Of a stretch of 51,624 nt of DNA, positions 44,254-51,624 are shown one piece after another. The first letter of the stretch is position 1. Every line of letters starts with the position of its first letter. The position numbers and the translations under genes are program-made. This DNA is from Klebsiella pneumoniae. Its GTDB lineage: Bacteria; Pseudomonadota; Gammaproteobacteria; Ga0077536. The notes under the pieces were generated by a model. It ran no database searches. It was not told the DNA's origin and was given only the letters and a program-made list of their open reading frames with translations. The stretch is taken from contig CAMATU010000003.1 in the NCBI GenBank assembly GCA_945861225.1, positions 1-51,624 of the forward strand, written 5' to 3'.

Positions 44254-44747
44254 TTTCGTAACGTGCACTTCAGTTACCTGGACACACCCGTGCTGAAAGG
44301 CGTTTCCGTCAGCATTGCGCCCGGAGAAAAACTCGCGATTGTCGGCCCCACCGGATCGGGCAAGAGCACGCTGATCCGTCTGCTTTCCCGTTTCTATGAC
44401 TTCGACGACGGACTCATCTTCCTGGACGGGATTGATCTGAACCGCATTCGCACGGGTCTTGGCCGCAGATCCGGAAATACTCATTCTCGATGAAGCCACA
44501 GCCAGCATCGATACCCAGACCGAATTACTTATTCAGGATGCCATCCGCAAACTGACCGCCGGCCGCACGTCGATCCTGATCGCCCATCGTCTGCTGACCA
44601 TTCAGGAAGCGAGCCGAATTCTGGTGCTCGAAGACGGGTTGATTCGCGAAATTGGCACACACCCAGTTGCTGGAAGCAGAAGGGTTGTATGCAACCCTGC
44701 ATCGCCTGCAGTTTCAGGAGACCACTGACAAGCCATCTGTGCTGTAG
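44254..44747 (+). pseudogene. ABC exporter ATP-binding domain, middle deleted and frameshifted at the end
   Basis: The first frame reads [16 protein letters not shown], the Walker [10 protein letters not shown] and [13 protein letters not shown]. It then breaks at about 44455 and resumes as [20 protein letters not shown] (Walker B and D-loop) and [20 protein letters not shown] (the H-loop His). The stretch with the Q-loop and LSGGQ signature, about 60 residues, is missing. Near 44660 the frame changes again to [18 protein letters not shown], ending at TAG 44745-44747. The fused membrane domain is also absent. The 5' side is cut by the IS91 fragment. Confidence 0.85.
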
Positions 44748-44775
44748 CGCGGGGCTGGCAACCTAAACGCGTCCC

Positions 44776-45936
44776 TTAGCGCAGCACCCGATTCAGTGTC
44801 AGGTACCCGACTGCAGCGCTCACGACAGAGCCAAGCAGGATGCCAATCCGTTCATCGAACAACAGATTGTCAGACGTGTGTTCGAAGGCCAGCGAGGCAA
44901 TGAAGAGACTCATCGTAAAGCCGATGCCACAGAGCACGGCAACCCCATAGATCATCGACCAGGTAACACCCTTCGGCAGTTTGGCGATACCGGATTTGAC
45001 ACCTATCCAGCAAAACGCAAAGACCCCAATCTGTTTGCCGACGAACAGTCCAGCGGCAATACCGAGGGGCACAGGATGCAGAAACTGTTCAAAGCCGAAA
45101 TTCGGGAACGTGACCCCCGCATTGGCAAACGCGAACAGCGGCAAGATTCCGAATGCGACCAGCGTGTGCAGGTCGTGCTCGAGACCATGCAGTGGCGAAG
45201 GCTCCGTCGCGCTGGACCTGATGGGTATGAAAGCCGCGAGAATCACCCCCGCAAGTGTGGCGTGAACACCGGACTTGAGCAGCGCAATCCACATGATCAA
45301 CCCGACAAAGAGGTATGGCGCTCGCGCCATGACCCGCATCCGATTCAAACCCAGCAACACAATAATGCAGAGTGCAGCAACGACCATCGCCGACGCAAGC
45401 AGTTGCTCGGTGTAAAACAGCGCGATGATCACGATCGCACCGAGATCATCAAAAATGGCGATGGAAACCAGCAGAACACGAAGCGACACCGGTACCCGCT
45501 TGCCAAGCAGACCCAGTACGGCTGCGGCAAAAGCGATATCAGTCGCTGCCGGGATGGCCCAGCCCTGCATGGCCACCGGGTCATCCATGTTGATCCCGGT
45601 GTAAATCAATGCAGGCAAAGCCATGCCCCCCGCCGCACCAAAAGCAGGCAGCATCGCCTGCCGAAAGTCGGCAATCTCGCCCTCGAACAACTCACGTTTG
45701 AGTTCCAGCCCGATCAGCAGAAAGAATACGGCCATCAAACCGTCGTTGATCCAGAGAAGCAGCGGTTTGGCGATGACAAATTCCCCGACACGAACATGTA
45801 CCGGCAAATCGATCAGCGCCGCATGAAACCAGGAGAGCGGCGAGTTGGCCACAGCAAGCGCAAGCACTGCCGCCAGTACAAGCATCAGGCCACCGGCGGA
45901 TTCCAGTTTCAGAAAGTCTCTCAGAGCTTCAAACAA
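44776..45936 (-). CDS. nhaA: Na+/H+ antiporter NhaA
   Basis: 386 residues, the normal NhaA length. The start FEALRDFLKLESAGG is followed by NhaA helices. The ion-binding Asp pair sits in FDDLGAIVIIALFY, with a further Asp in AATDIAFAAAVLGLLG. An in-frame TGA just upstream of TTG 45936 leaves no ATG start, so TTG is the only plausible start and there is no obvious ribosome site. The gene may have lost its own leader when DNA upstream was rearranged. It lies between two IS91 fragments of the same orientation. It exchanges periplasmic protons for cytoplasmic Na+. Confidence 0.92.
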   Translation of the reverse strand: MFEALRDFLKLESAGGLMLVLAAVLALAVANSPLSWFHAALIDLPVHVRVGEFVIAKPLLLWINDGLMAVFFLLIGLELKRELFEGEIADFRQAMLPAFGAAGGMALPALIYTGINMDDPVAMQGWAIPAATDIAFAAAVLGLLGKRVPVSLRVLLVSIAIFDDLGAIVIIALFYTEQLLASAMVVAALCIIVLLGLNRMRVMARAPYLFVGLIMWIALLKSGVHATLAGVILAAFIPIRSSATEPSPLHGLEHDLHTLVAFGILPLFAFANAGVTFPNFGFEQFLHPVPLGIAAGLFVGKQIGVFAFCWIGVKSGIAKLPKGVTWSMIYGVAVLCGIGFTMSLFIASLAFEHTSDNLLFDERIGILLGSVVSAAVGYLTLNRVLR

Positions 45937-45992
45937 TCGGGTTCATCCGAGTTAGCGTGAGTTTTGGTCAGGCAGCCCAGATCAAAAACGGA

Positions 45993-46196
45993 CTATTGAG
46001 GCAGATTGGCCACGCTGGCGCGCCAGAGTTTACCCGCCAGATTTTGAATATTCGCCCCATGTACCGAGTAAATCCTGGTCGCAACATCCGGTTCCGGAGA
46101 CAGTTCATCAGTAGTTCCATCTTCATGCCTGACTGTAACGCGATAACGTTCCGCTGCAATCTCCTCGATGGCCTACACGACGGGAAATAGTGTATT
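45993..46196 (-). pseudogene. Unidentified C-terminal gene fragment
   Basis: The minus strand is open from about 46190 to TAG 45993-45995 and reads AIEEIAAERYRVTVRHEDGT, TDELSPEPDVATRIYSVHG, then ANIQNLAGKLWRASVANLPQ. The composition looks like a genuine protein end, but I do not recognise the family. It begins where the IS91 N-terminal similarity stops, so it was probably joined to it by deletion. Confidence 0.4.
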
Positions 46197-46217
46197 GGCA
46201 ACAACACAGACCGCGAC

Positions 46218-46385
46218 CATCGCTGCACATGCGCCGGCAATGTCCGATCACGCGCCGCCAGGTGTTCCATGAACGCCGGGTAGTGGGCTTCAACCAGTTA
46301 ATACAGGACGTCTGTTCGGGACGATGGCGGGCATACTCGCCCGTACGCGCAGCCCCAGCGACGGCGTCCTTGCCGGCCAATAACG
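46218..46385 (-). mobile_element. IS91-family transposase N-terminal fragment
   Basis: Two minus-strand frames combine: AGAARTGEYARHRPEQT, then, after a frame change and an in-frame TAA, LVEAHYPAFMEHLAARDRTL and PAHVQR. The HYPAF-x-x-x-LA-x-x-x-x-x-LP-x-x-VQ-x pattern is the start of IS91-type transposases, just before the zinc-binding Cys cluster, which is missing. It is on the same strand as the C-terminal piece at 43951-44250, with nhaA between. Confidence 0.7.
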
Positions 46386-46520
46386 GCGTCATGCATCGCG
46401 TCCTTGCGATACCTCACGAGCCGGTAGTCTAGCGGGTCATCGATTCGTCTCACCAGCGCGGGCGCGGGGTAGCGCCAGCCGATAGTCTGGCTCGTTAGTC
46501 GAGTCCGCCGATCCATCTGA

Positions 46521-46847
<327 letters not shown>

Positions 46848-46987
46848 TTGAGGGAGCGACATAATCTGTTCTGGATCCGTTCCCCCCGGTCATCGATCAG
46901 TTCGACGTGGTCTCGATTAACGTCACTTCACGCGACGCTCGATTCCTGCGCAGAGGGCCGTTATCTTTTCTCGTGCGCGTGATTGCC

Positions 46988-47016
46988 CTTGAAAAACCTG
47001 CCTGCCAACACCATTA
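46988..47016 (+). promoter_or_regulatory. Sigma-32-type heat-shock promoter for hflKC
   Basis: CTTGAAA (46988-46994) is the exact sigma-32 -35 consensus. After 14 bases comes CACCATTA (47009-47016), close to the -10 consensus CCCCATNT. It is about 90 bases upstream of hflK and correctly oriented. In E. coli the hfq-hflX-hflKC region is partly heat-shock controlled, so the match is biologically sensible. Confidence 0.6.
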
Positions 47017-47103
47017 GGGACTGGCGGAATCAGCACCGATCATCGCAATACGAAGACACCGAGCGTAATCTCACGCGTGCACCATCTATAAAGGACATTA
47101 TCA

Positions 47104-48156
47104 ATGCCACCACAGCGAGGTGACGGCGGTCGGGGCGACCCCTGGAATAGCCAGTCCCCTCCCGATCTTGAAGACCTGATCCGGCACGGGCAGCAGCGGC
47201 TCAGGCAGGCCATGCCCGGTGGTAGTCCGCGAGGACTAATCGTCTACGCCCTTATCGCACTCGCCGTGCTGGGCGCCTGGACGGCCTACTACACGGTACC
47301 GAGCGACTCTGTCGCGGTCGTCCAACGTTTCGGCAAGTATCTCAAGGACGTTCCGCCGGGACTGCATTTCAAGCTCCCTCTGGGCATCGATGCGGCGACG
47401 ATCTTGCCCGTGAAACGGCAGTTGAAGCAGGAATTCGGGTTCGTGACCCCGGGTGCCATCGACCCCTACCAGAGCCCGCGTGACGGCAGCCGGGAAACAG
47501 AAATGGTGACCGGCGACCTGAACGCCGCACTGGTCGAATGGGTGGTGCAATATCGTATCTCGGATCCGGTCAGGTTCCTGTTCGAGGTTCGGGAACCCAG
47601 TGAAACGCTGCGCTCCCTTTCCGAATCTGTCATGCGCGAAGTCGTCGGCGATCGCACCGTGGACGAGGTCATCACCATCGGCCGGCAGGAAATCGAATCC
47701 GAAGCGCTGACCAAGATGCAGGCGCTCGCGACGAAATACGCGATGGGGATCAGTATCGACCAGGTGCAACTGAAGAACATCAATCCGCCCGGCCCGGTGC
47801 AGGAATCGTTCAACGAGGTCAACCAGGCCCAGCAGGAGAAGCAGAAGCTGATCAACGAAGCCCGGCGCGATTACAACAAGGTGATTCCGCTGGCCGAGGG
47901 CGAGAAGGATCAGCGCATCCGCGAGGCCGATGGCTATCGGCTCAAACGCATCAATGAGGCGGAAGGTGATGTTGCCCGCTTCAGTGCGCTGTTGGCGCAA
48001 TACAGCAAGGCCCCGGAGGTCACGCGTCGCCGTATCTATATCGAGACCCTGCAGGACGTCATGCCGGGCATCCGCTCGAAGATCATTGTCGATGACCAGG
48101 CGCGCAGCATCCTGCCCTTGCTCAATCTCAACACCCAGAAGGGAGAGCAGCCATGA
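47104..48156 (+). CDS. hflK: HflK, SPFH/band 7 subunit of the FtsH modulator complex
   Basis: 350 residues from ATG 47104 (AAAGGA about 10 bases upstream). A Gly/Gln-rich cytoplasmic N-terminus (QRGDGGRGDPWN) precedes one membrane helix (LIVYALIALAVLGAWTAYY). The SPFH domain (VPSDSVAVVQRFGKYLKDVP, PGLHFKLPLGID, VEWVVQYRISDPVRFLFEV) and a long helix rich in charged residues (VNQAQQEKQKLINEARRDYN) follow. HflK and HflC form a cage around FtsH in the inner membrane. It overlaps hflC by ATGA. Confidence 0.96.
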   Translation: MPPQRGDGGRGDPWNSQSPPDLEDLIRHGQQRLRQAMPGGSPRGLIVYALIALAVLGAWTAYYTVPSDSVAVVQRFGKYLKDVPPGLHFKLPLGIDAATILPVKRQLKQEFGFVTPGAIDPYQSPRDGSRETEMVTGDLNAALVEWVVQYRISDPVRFLFEVREPSETLRSLSESVMREVVGDRTVDEVITIGRQEIESEALTKMQALATKYAMGISIDQVQLKNINPPGPVQESFNEVNQAQQEKQKLINEARRDYNKVIPLAEGEKDQRIREADGYRLKRINEAEGDVARFSALLAQYSKAPEVTRRRIYIETLQDVMPGIRSKIIVDDQARSILPLLNLNTQKGEQP

Positions 48157-49172
48157 CGGGGATCGCGCCGACTGCAGTTTTCGCTGTTTTGGCAGCCGCT
48201 GCGGCGGTGGCGACGAGTTCACTTTATACGGTGAGCGAAGTCGAACAAATGATCATCACCCAGTTCGGCAAGCCGGTAGGCGCCGCCGTGACTTCCGCCG
48301 GGCTCAAGGTCAAGGTGCCCTTTATCCAGGACGTCAACCCGATCGACAAGCGGGTGCTCGAGTGGGACGGCACCCCGTCGGATATGCCGACCAAGGACAA
48401 GCTCTATATCTCCGTCGAGCTCTTCGCGCGCTGGCGAATTACCGATCCGCTCCAGTACTATCTGCGCCTGCGTGACGAGCGCAGTGCACAGTCCCGCCTC
48501 GACGACATTTTCGGCAGCGAGACGCGAAACGCTGTCGCCAAGCATGAACTGATCGAGATCATCCGCACCACCAAGGATCGCACGCCATTGCGCGACGTTC
48601 TGCTGACCGACGCAGAACGCGAGCTGGATATGGGGACGCTGGTGCCGATCAAGAAGGGACGCAAGCTCGTTGAACAGGTTATCTTCACAGCGGCCGCGGA
48701 GAAGGTTCGCGTGTTCGGGATCGAGTTGCTCGATATACGGTTCAAGCGGATCAACTACAACGACAGTGTGCGCCCGAAGATCTACGACCGGATGACCAGC
48801 GAGCGGCGCCAGATTGCTGAACGCTTCCTGTCGGAAGGTAATGGCGAGGCGGCAAGGATTCGCGGCAATCGGGTGCGCGACCTGAACAAGATACAGTCTG
48901 AAGCCTACCGGCAGGTCGAGGAGATCCGCGGCGTGGCGGACGCCAAAGCCACCGAGATCTACGCGGAGGCGTATAACCAAAGCCCGGAGGCGGTGGCGTT
49001 CTATGAATTCACCCGCACCATGCAGGCCTACAAAACCATCATCGCCAAGAATACGACCCTGGTGCTGTCCACGGACAGCGATCTCTTCAAATTCCTGAAG
49101 GGTATGAGCCCAGTTGGCGAGGTTGTCCCAAGGGGCAGTCCGGCGACAATCGATGACGACGCGGGTATGTGA
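48153..49172 (+). CDS. hflC: HflC, partner of HflK
   Basis: 339 residues. The N-terminal membrane helix (TAVFAVLAAAAAVATSSLYT) is followed by the SPFH domain (VSEVEQMIITQFGKPVG, GLKVKVPFIQDVNPIDKRVL, SVELFARWRITDPLQYYLRL), LLDIRFKRINYNDSVRPKIY, and the long helix ERFLSEGNGEAARIRGNRVR. The helix TDSDLFKFLKGMSP is typical of the HflC end. It starts within the hflK stop. Confidence 0.96.
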   Translation: MTGIAPTAVFAVLAAAAAVATSSLYTVSEVEQMIITQFGKPVGAAVTSAGLKVKVPFIQDVNPIDKRVLEWDGTPSDMPTKDKLYISVELFARWRITDPLQYYLRLRDERSAQSRLDDIFGSETRNAVAKHELIEIIRTTKDRTPLRDVLLTDAERELDMGTLVPIKKGRKLVEQVIFTAAAEKVRVFGIELLDIRFKRINYNDSVRPKIYDRMTSERRQIAERFLSEGNGEAARIRGNRVRDLNKIQSEAYRQVEEIRGVADAKATEIYAEAYNQSPEAVAFYEFTRTMQAYKTIIAKNTTLVLSTDSDLFKFLKGMSPVGEVVPRGSPATIDDDAGM

Positions 49173-49190
49173 TTTCTTCACCCGCAACCA

Positions 49191-49500
49191 TTATCCAGCA
49201 TCCAGCTTGCGGTCCATCTTTACGCGCGTACTGACCGGATAATGCACGAAGTCGGTCTGCGCGTCGGCGATCATTCGCGCGACTTCATCGGCGTTTGTCT
49301 GCGCCGGGTTGATCCATTCTTCATATTGGTCAGGCAGAAGCGCCCCAATCAAAGCGCCGTCTTCGGCCTTCATCAACATCTGTACCGTGGTTTTGGGCCC
49401 GACATTGAAGCGTCGCTTCAGCGAGTGCGGGCTTCGACGATCTATCCGGAAGTACCGTTCAATCGCTGCGTCGTCCGGAGACACGTAGCAGCCCCACGAC
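49191..49500 (-). pseudogene. SRAP-family (YedK/HMCES) DNA-protein crosslink gene, catalytic Cys lost and centre deleted
   Basis: The minus strand reads WGCYVSPDDAAIERYF, then RRFNVGPKTTVQML, then jumps to LLPDQYEEWINPAQTNADEV and FVHYPVSTRVK. The ends match SRAP proteins, which begin M-C-G-R-Y with Cys2 as the catalytic residue that links to abasic DNA. Here the start ATG-TGC has become TCG-TGG, and roughly 100 central residues, including the conserved NARxE segment, are missing. It is convergent with hflC. Confidence 0.75.
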
Positions 49501-49738
49501 GTCACAGGCGGCCGTGTTAGGAAGGGGGAAGCCCATCCAGCCATGCTGGTGAGCTTCCGCAGCGTCTTCTTCTTGCCACCCCGTTCAGCATGGGATACAT
49601 CGCCACCGGCGAGGCGCTGACGGCCTGTGGCCTCGCTGCTGCGTCTTGGCTGCGCACCGGCCGACCGGCCGCACACGCGTGCGCCGCGCCACCTCAACGG
49701 GGCTGTGCTTCGCTTGGCGTTGCCGGCGCATTCTTGAG

Positions 49739-49816
49739 GTGCTGTACAAGCTACAGCTCTACATGGCGGTCGAGAATGCGACGGAGCTGGGTGCTACGGC
49801 GATGGATTTGGCCTAA
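49739..49816 (+). pseudogene. Unidentified gene end before a terminator
   Basis: An open frame ends VLYKLQLYMAVENATELGAT, AMDLA, TAA at 49814-49816, eight bases before a clear Rho-independent terminator. The terminator implies this was a real 3' end. The upstream part (49501-49738) shows no recognisable coding. The family is not recognised. Confidence 0.3.
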
Positions 49817-49823
49817 ATCTCAG

Positions 49824-49853
49824 AGCCCCGCCCCGTGCGGGGCTTTTTCTTTT
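49824..49853 (+). terminator. Rho-independent terminator
   Basis: AGCCCCGC (49824-49831) pairs perfectly with GCGGGGCT (49837-49844) around a CCCGT loop, directly followed by the T-rich run TTTTCTTTT. It could also stop transcription from the opposite side weakly. It serves the gene end at 49814 or whatever once stood there. Confidence 0.85.
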
Positions 49854-49868
49854 CCGCGCGCGGAAAGC

Positions 49869-50258
49869 TTACCGACCGAAGTAGAAATACGACCTGTAAT
49901 TAGGGGGGTAATAGCCGTGATAATCCTCGTGATCGTCGTCTAGTTCGCGGTGCATTCCGTTGTGCTGCCAGTTCAACCGATTGTCCTGCCGTGCATGCTC
50001 CTGGCCGAGTTGACCATGCAAGCGTCGGTGTCCCCTGCGCGACATGTAGGGGTTGTAATAATGAGCGGCGCTGTGTTCTTCGCCGAGTTCTTCGTGTACG
50101 TCATCGTGGCGGTTTTCTAAACCCCAGTGGCCTTGGCTGTGGCCTGCGTCGAGTCGATCGTGCTCGTCGCCATGATCATCATCGTAGGCTGCAGCTTGCC
50201 CAGCGACGCCCACTGATAAGACCGCCGATACCAGCAATGCGCGCAGATATTTCGACAT
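49869..50258 (-). CDS. Exported His/Asp-rich low-complexity protein
   Basis: 129 residues from ATG 50258. A clear signal peptide (MSKYLRALLVSAVLSVGVAG, cleavage near AAA-YD) leads to a mature part with about 20 His residues and many Asp/Glu: DDDHGDEHDRLDAGHSQGHW, HDDVHEELGEEHSAAHYY, then RLHGQLGQEHARQD, and a Tyr-rich end (YHGYYPPNYRSYFYFG). Metal or water binding in the periplasm is likely from composition; no family is recognised. It stands alone and outside the copper island. Confidence 0.75.
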   Translation of the reverse strand: MSKYLRALLVSAVLSVGVAGQAAAYDDDHGDEHDRLDAGHSQGHWGLENRHDDVHEELGEEHSAAHYYNPYMSRRGHRRLHGQLGQEHARQDNRLNWQHNGMHRELDDDHEDYHGYYPPNYRSYFYFGR

Positions 50259-50381
50259 GACTTGCTCCTTGGTTAGTCTTAAGGACTTTGCGTAATCGGG
50301 TCCTTGGCACGCTTGGAACGCTAATGGAAAGCGGCTGAATCTGCGGTGAATTGCGGTGCGAATCTTTGGGGTAGAAAAAGC

Positions 50382-50603
50382 TCAGCCAATACCTACCTTC
50401 ATAGCGATTTTTCTGTCCTGTCGTCGGAGATTAGTTGCTGGTCTGATAGTGCTTCGATTAAGGCTCGATGACCGAGCGCGAGTTGCGCCTGCCTCGAACT
50501 CGTCCAAAAATCGTAACGCTATAGCTCGACCGGCCTCTCGGCGATAGAAGTGGATTGCATCCGCGAGGTCAAGTTCAGCGCCACGGTGAAGGGTGTAGCT
50601 CAA
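50382..50603 (-). pseudogene. ParE/RelE-type toxin, frameshifted
   Basis: From TTG 50603 the protein starts normally (SYTLHRGAELDLADAIHFYR, REAGRAIALRFLDEFEAG), the ParE N-terminal helices. After EFEAG similarity is lost. Another frame supplies the expected last bases (NRYEGRYWLS) at about 50370-50390. So the middle has been shifted or deleted, and the active C-terminal part is not made. The start overlaps the antitoxin stop as TTGA. Confidence 0.75.
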
Positions 50604-50824
50604 CGGAGTTCAGATCGAATTCTTTCAACCACCTCTGGACCTGATACAGGAACCGATGCACCACTTTCGATTTCTGCGTCGCGCAGAGCGGCAAGTTTGT
50701 CCCAGGCCTCGTCTCGCGCTGTATCTACGTCAAGACTAGCGACCACTCGATCAAGGAGTCGAGCACGCTCGACAGACGGCAGACAGAGCAGCTCTGCCTC
50801 CAATACTTCGATGGGCAGCGACAT
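50600..50824 (-). CDS. Addiction-module antitoxin component (TIGR02574-like)
   Basis: 74 residues: LEAELLCLPSVERARLLDRV, VASLDVDTARDEAWDKLAAL, RDAEIESGASVPV and VERIRSEL. This all-helical pattern (L-x-L-x-x-x-ER-x-x-L-x-x-x-L-x-x-SL, then W-x-x-E-x-x-x-R) is the putative addiction-module family that partners ParE-like toxins. It is intact although its toxin is broken. Confidence 0.85.
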   Translation of the reverse strand: MSLPIEVLEAELLCLPSVERARLLDRVVASLDVDTARDEAWDKLAALRDAEIESGASVPVSGPEVVERIRSELR

Positions 50825-51007
50825 GGTAGTGACCTCTAACGCTTATAGTGAGCGCCAACAGTTTGGCTTGCCGGAGACATACAGCGCACAAAACAAAGGT
50901 GATGTTCGCGAGGCCCAACGCGCCGATGAGCGGCGCGGGCCACCGAACCAAAAACCCGGATGCCAGACCGTCACCGCGTCGGCTCGATTGGCTTTTTGGA
51001 CGGCTCG

Positions 51008-51220
51008 CTACAAATCATCAGGAGTTAAGCCGGTGTGCTTGGCGATTCAAGCTAACATCTTTGGACCAATTTCGTCGGTGTCATGAAAAGCGAAAACGAA
51101 ATTGATCCAGTTTTCGCGTTCCATCGTTCGGTGTGATCCAGATTGACGTTTTGTGCGCCACCCAATCTTGTGCAAAGCGGATAGCACTCGGCTAGCCTTC
51201 GATGAAGGCCAGCGACTCAT
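51008..51220 (-). pseudogene. hicA: HicA-type toxin with a premature TGA stop
   Basis: From ATG 51220 it reads MSRWPSSKASRVLSALHKIG, WRTKRQSGSHRTME, NWINFVFAFHDTDEIGPKML, A, then TGA at 51047-51049. The frame continues IAKHTGLTPDDL to TAG 51008. HicA proteins of this subfamily have Arg (LARIAKHTGL) at the stop position, so one C-to-T change ended the gene 13 codons early. The GSH motif with the catalytic His is present. The start overlaps the hicB stop as ATGA. Confidence 0.8.
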
Positions 51221-51420
51221 GCGGGAATAGAAATATTGATCGCGTGCGGGCCGTTTTCTTCGTGCTCAAGGCGCTCGGCTAGAACTCGCAACGCCAGTAT
51301 TTCCGCGCGGGTCATCGCTTCGTCACGACTCCCACCGTAGGCGAGAACTCCAGGTAATTCGGGGACCTCGGCGAGCCAACGCCCGTCTTCTTCAAGTTCG
51401 CATTCCAGACTGAACATCAT
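51217..51420 (-). CDS. hicB: HicB-type antitoxin
   Basis: 67 residues from ATG 51420 (AGAGGAA upstream; a second Met follows). The partial RNase-H-like fold is visible in FSLECELEEDGRWLAEVPEL, PGVLAYGGSRDEAM and ALRVLAERLE. The usual order is hicA-hicB; here hicB comes first and hicA follows. It is intact, while the toxin ends early. Confidence 0.85.
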   Translation of the reverse strand: MMFSLECELEEDGRWLAEVPELPGVLAYGGSRDEAMTRAEILALRVLAERLEHEENGPHAINISIPA

Positions 51421-51614
51421 GACGGCTTCCTCTTATTGGCTCTGCAAATTCTACACCGCGCCAAACTAGACGCCCAACTTTGAAATGGACGACGAAATCG
51501 TCGCCGAATAAAACGACGATTGTGTCTGATAAAACGGTGAAGCGCGGTCATCATCTTGATTTGACTATAGCTGCTGGTTTTTAATGGAGCAACGAATCAG
51601 CGGAGGACCGCGAC

Positions 51615-51624
51615 ATGGATGTCG
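51615..51624 (+). CDS. Start of a gene cut by the window end
   Basis: ATG 51615 follows GGAGG at 51602-51606 with an eight-base spacing, an ideal ribosome site. Only three codons (Met-Asp-Val) are visible, so nothing can be said about the product. Confidence 0.35.

Noticed and set aside
44878..45960. 360-residue open frame antisense to nhaA
   Set aside because: Same reason: hydrophilic, Arg/Gln/His-rich antisense of a membrane gene with no recognisable fold.
47236..49187. Two long minus-strand frames (328 and 322 residues) opposite hflK and hflC
   Set aside because: They mirror conserved SPFH genes codon for codon and lack domains; hflK and hflC are certain.

Overview
The window looks like a chromosomal segment of a high-GC gammaproteobacterium. 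The signs are a classic gammaproteobacterial REP pair at 1566-1627, an HflK/HflC pair behind a sigma-32-type promoter, a full CusCBA copper efflux set, and many flavin- and molybdenum-dependent oxidoreductases. A Nevskiales/Steroidobacter/Xanthomonadales-like lineage would fit, but that is an inference from gene content and the REP only.

Layout. (1) 1-11.2 kb: the 3' end of a large ATPase/TPR-type regulator, then an oxidoreductase neighbourhood (glutathione S-transferase, luciferase-like flavin monooxygenase, nitronate monooxygenase, RIO kinase, Baeyer-Villiger monooxygenase, SDR, molybdopterin oxidoreductase) and an intact VapBC locus. (2) 11.3-12.9 kb: a scrambled stretch with a broken phosphoketolase abutting a HAD/ChrB chimera, ending in the 3' part of a tRNA-Arg, which looks like an integration site. 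(3) 13.0-35.4 kb: a copper/heavy-metal island. It holds a DUF2283 two-gene module, a HigA remnant, truncated CopB, an ATP-grasp protein, a methionine-rich EF-hand protein, a CopA-type P-ATPase, a TPM-TPM-LemA operon, a cytochrome c, a multicopper oxidase with a one-base homopolymer frameshift, an outer-membrane factor, CusA, CusB, CusC and small Cys/His-rich exported proteins. It ends in an integrase remnant and an IS91 fragment. (4) 35.5-42.1 kb: STAS/anti-sigma pair, a PhoU remnant, broken PEP-CTERM and amidase genes, an IS110 scrap, a diguanylate cyclase, a Nav-type channel coupled to TerC, and a TerB-like protein. (5) 42.6-46.9 kb: a mosaic of remnants (VOC, IS91, ABC exporter, Baeyer-Villiger monooxygenase) around intact luciferase-like and nhaA genes. 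(6) 47-51.6 kb: hflKC, a gutted SRAP gene, a His-rich exported protein and two toxin-antitoxin loci with damaged toxins.

How it works together: the island genes would detoxify copper in the cytoplasm (P-ATPase), carry Cu(I) through the envelope (CusCBA and a second outer-membrane factor), oxidise it in the periplasm (multicopper oxidase, cytochrome c) and buffer it with Met/His/Cys-rich exported proteins.

The most striking property is the density of broken genes, about twenty. Several (phosphoketolase, ChrB, amidase, SRAP, ABC exporter, PEP-CTERM protein, IS91 transposase) keep both ends and have lost the middle, while neighbouring genes are intact. This points to deletion-driven decay, or alternatively to a systematic assembly artefact. 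All family assignments were made by reading translations by eye; no database search was run.
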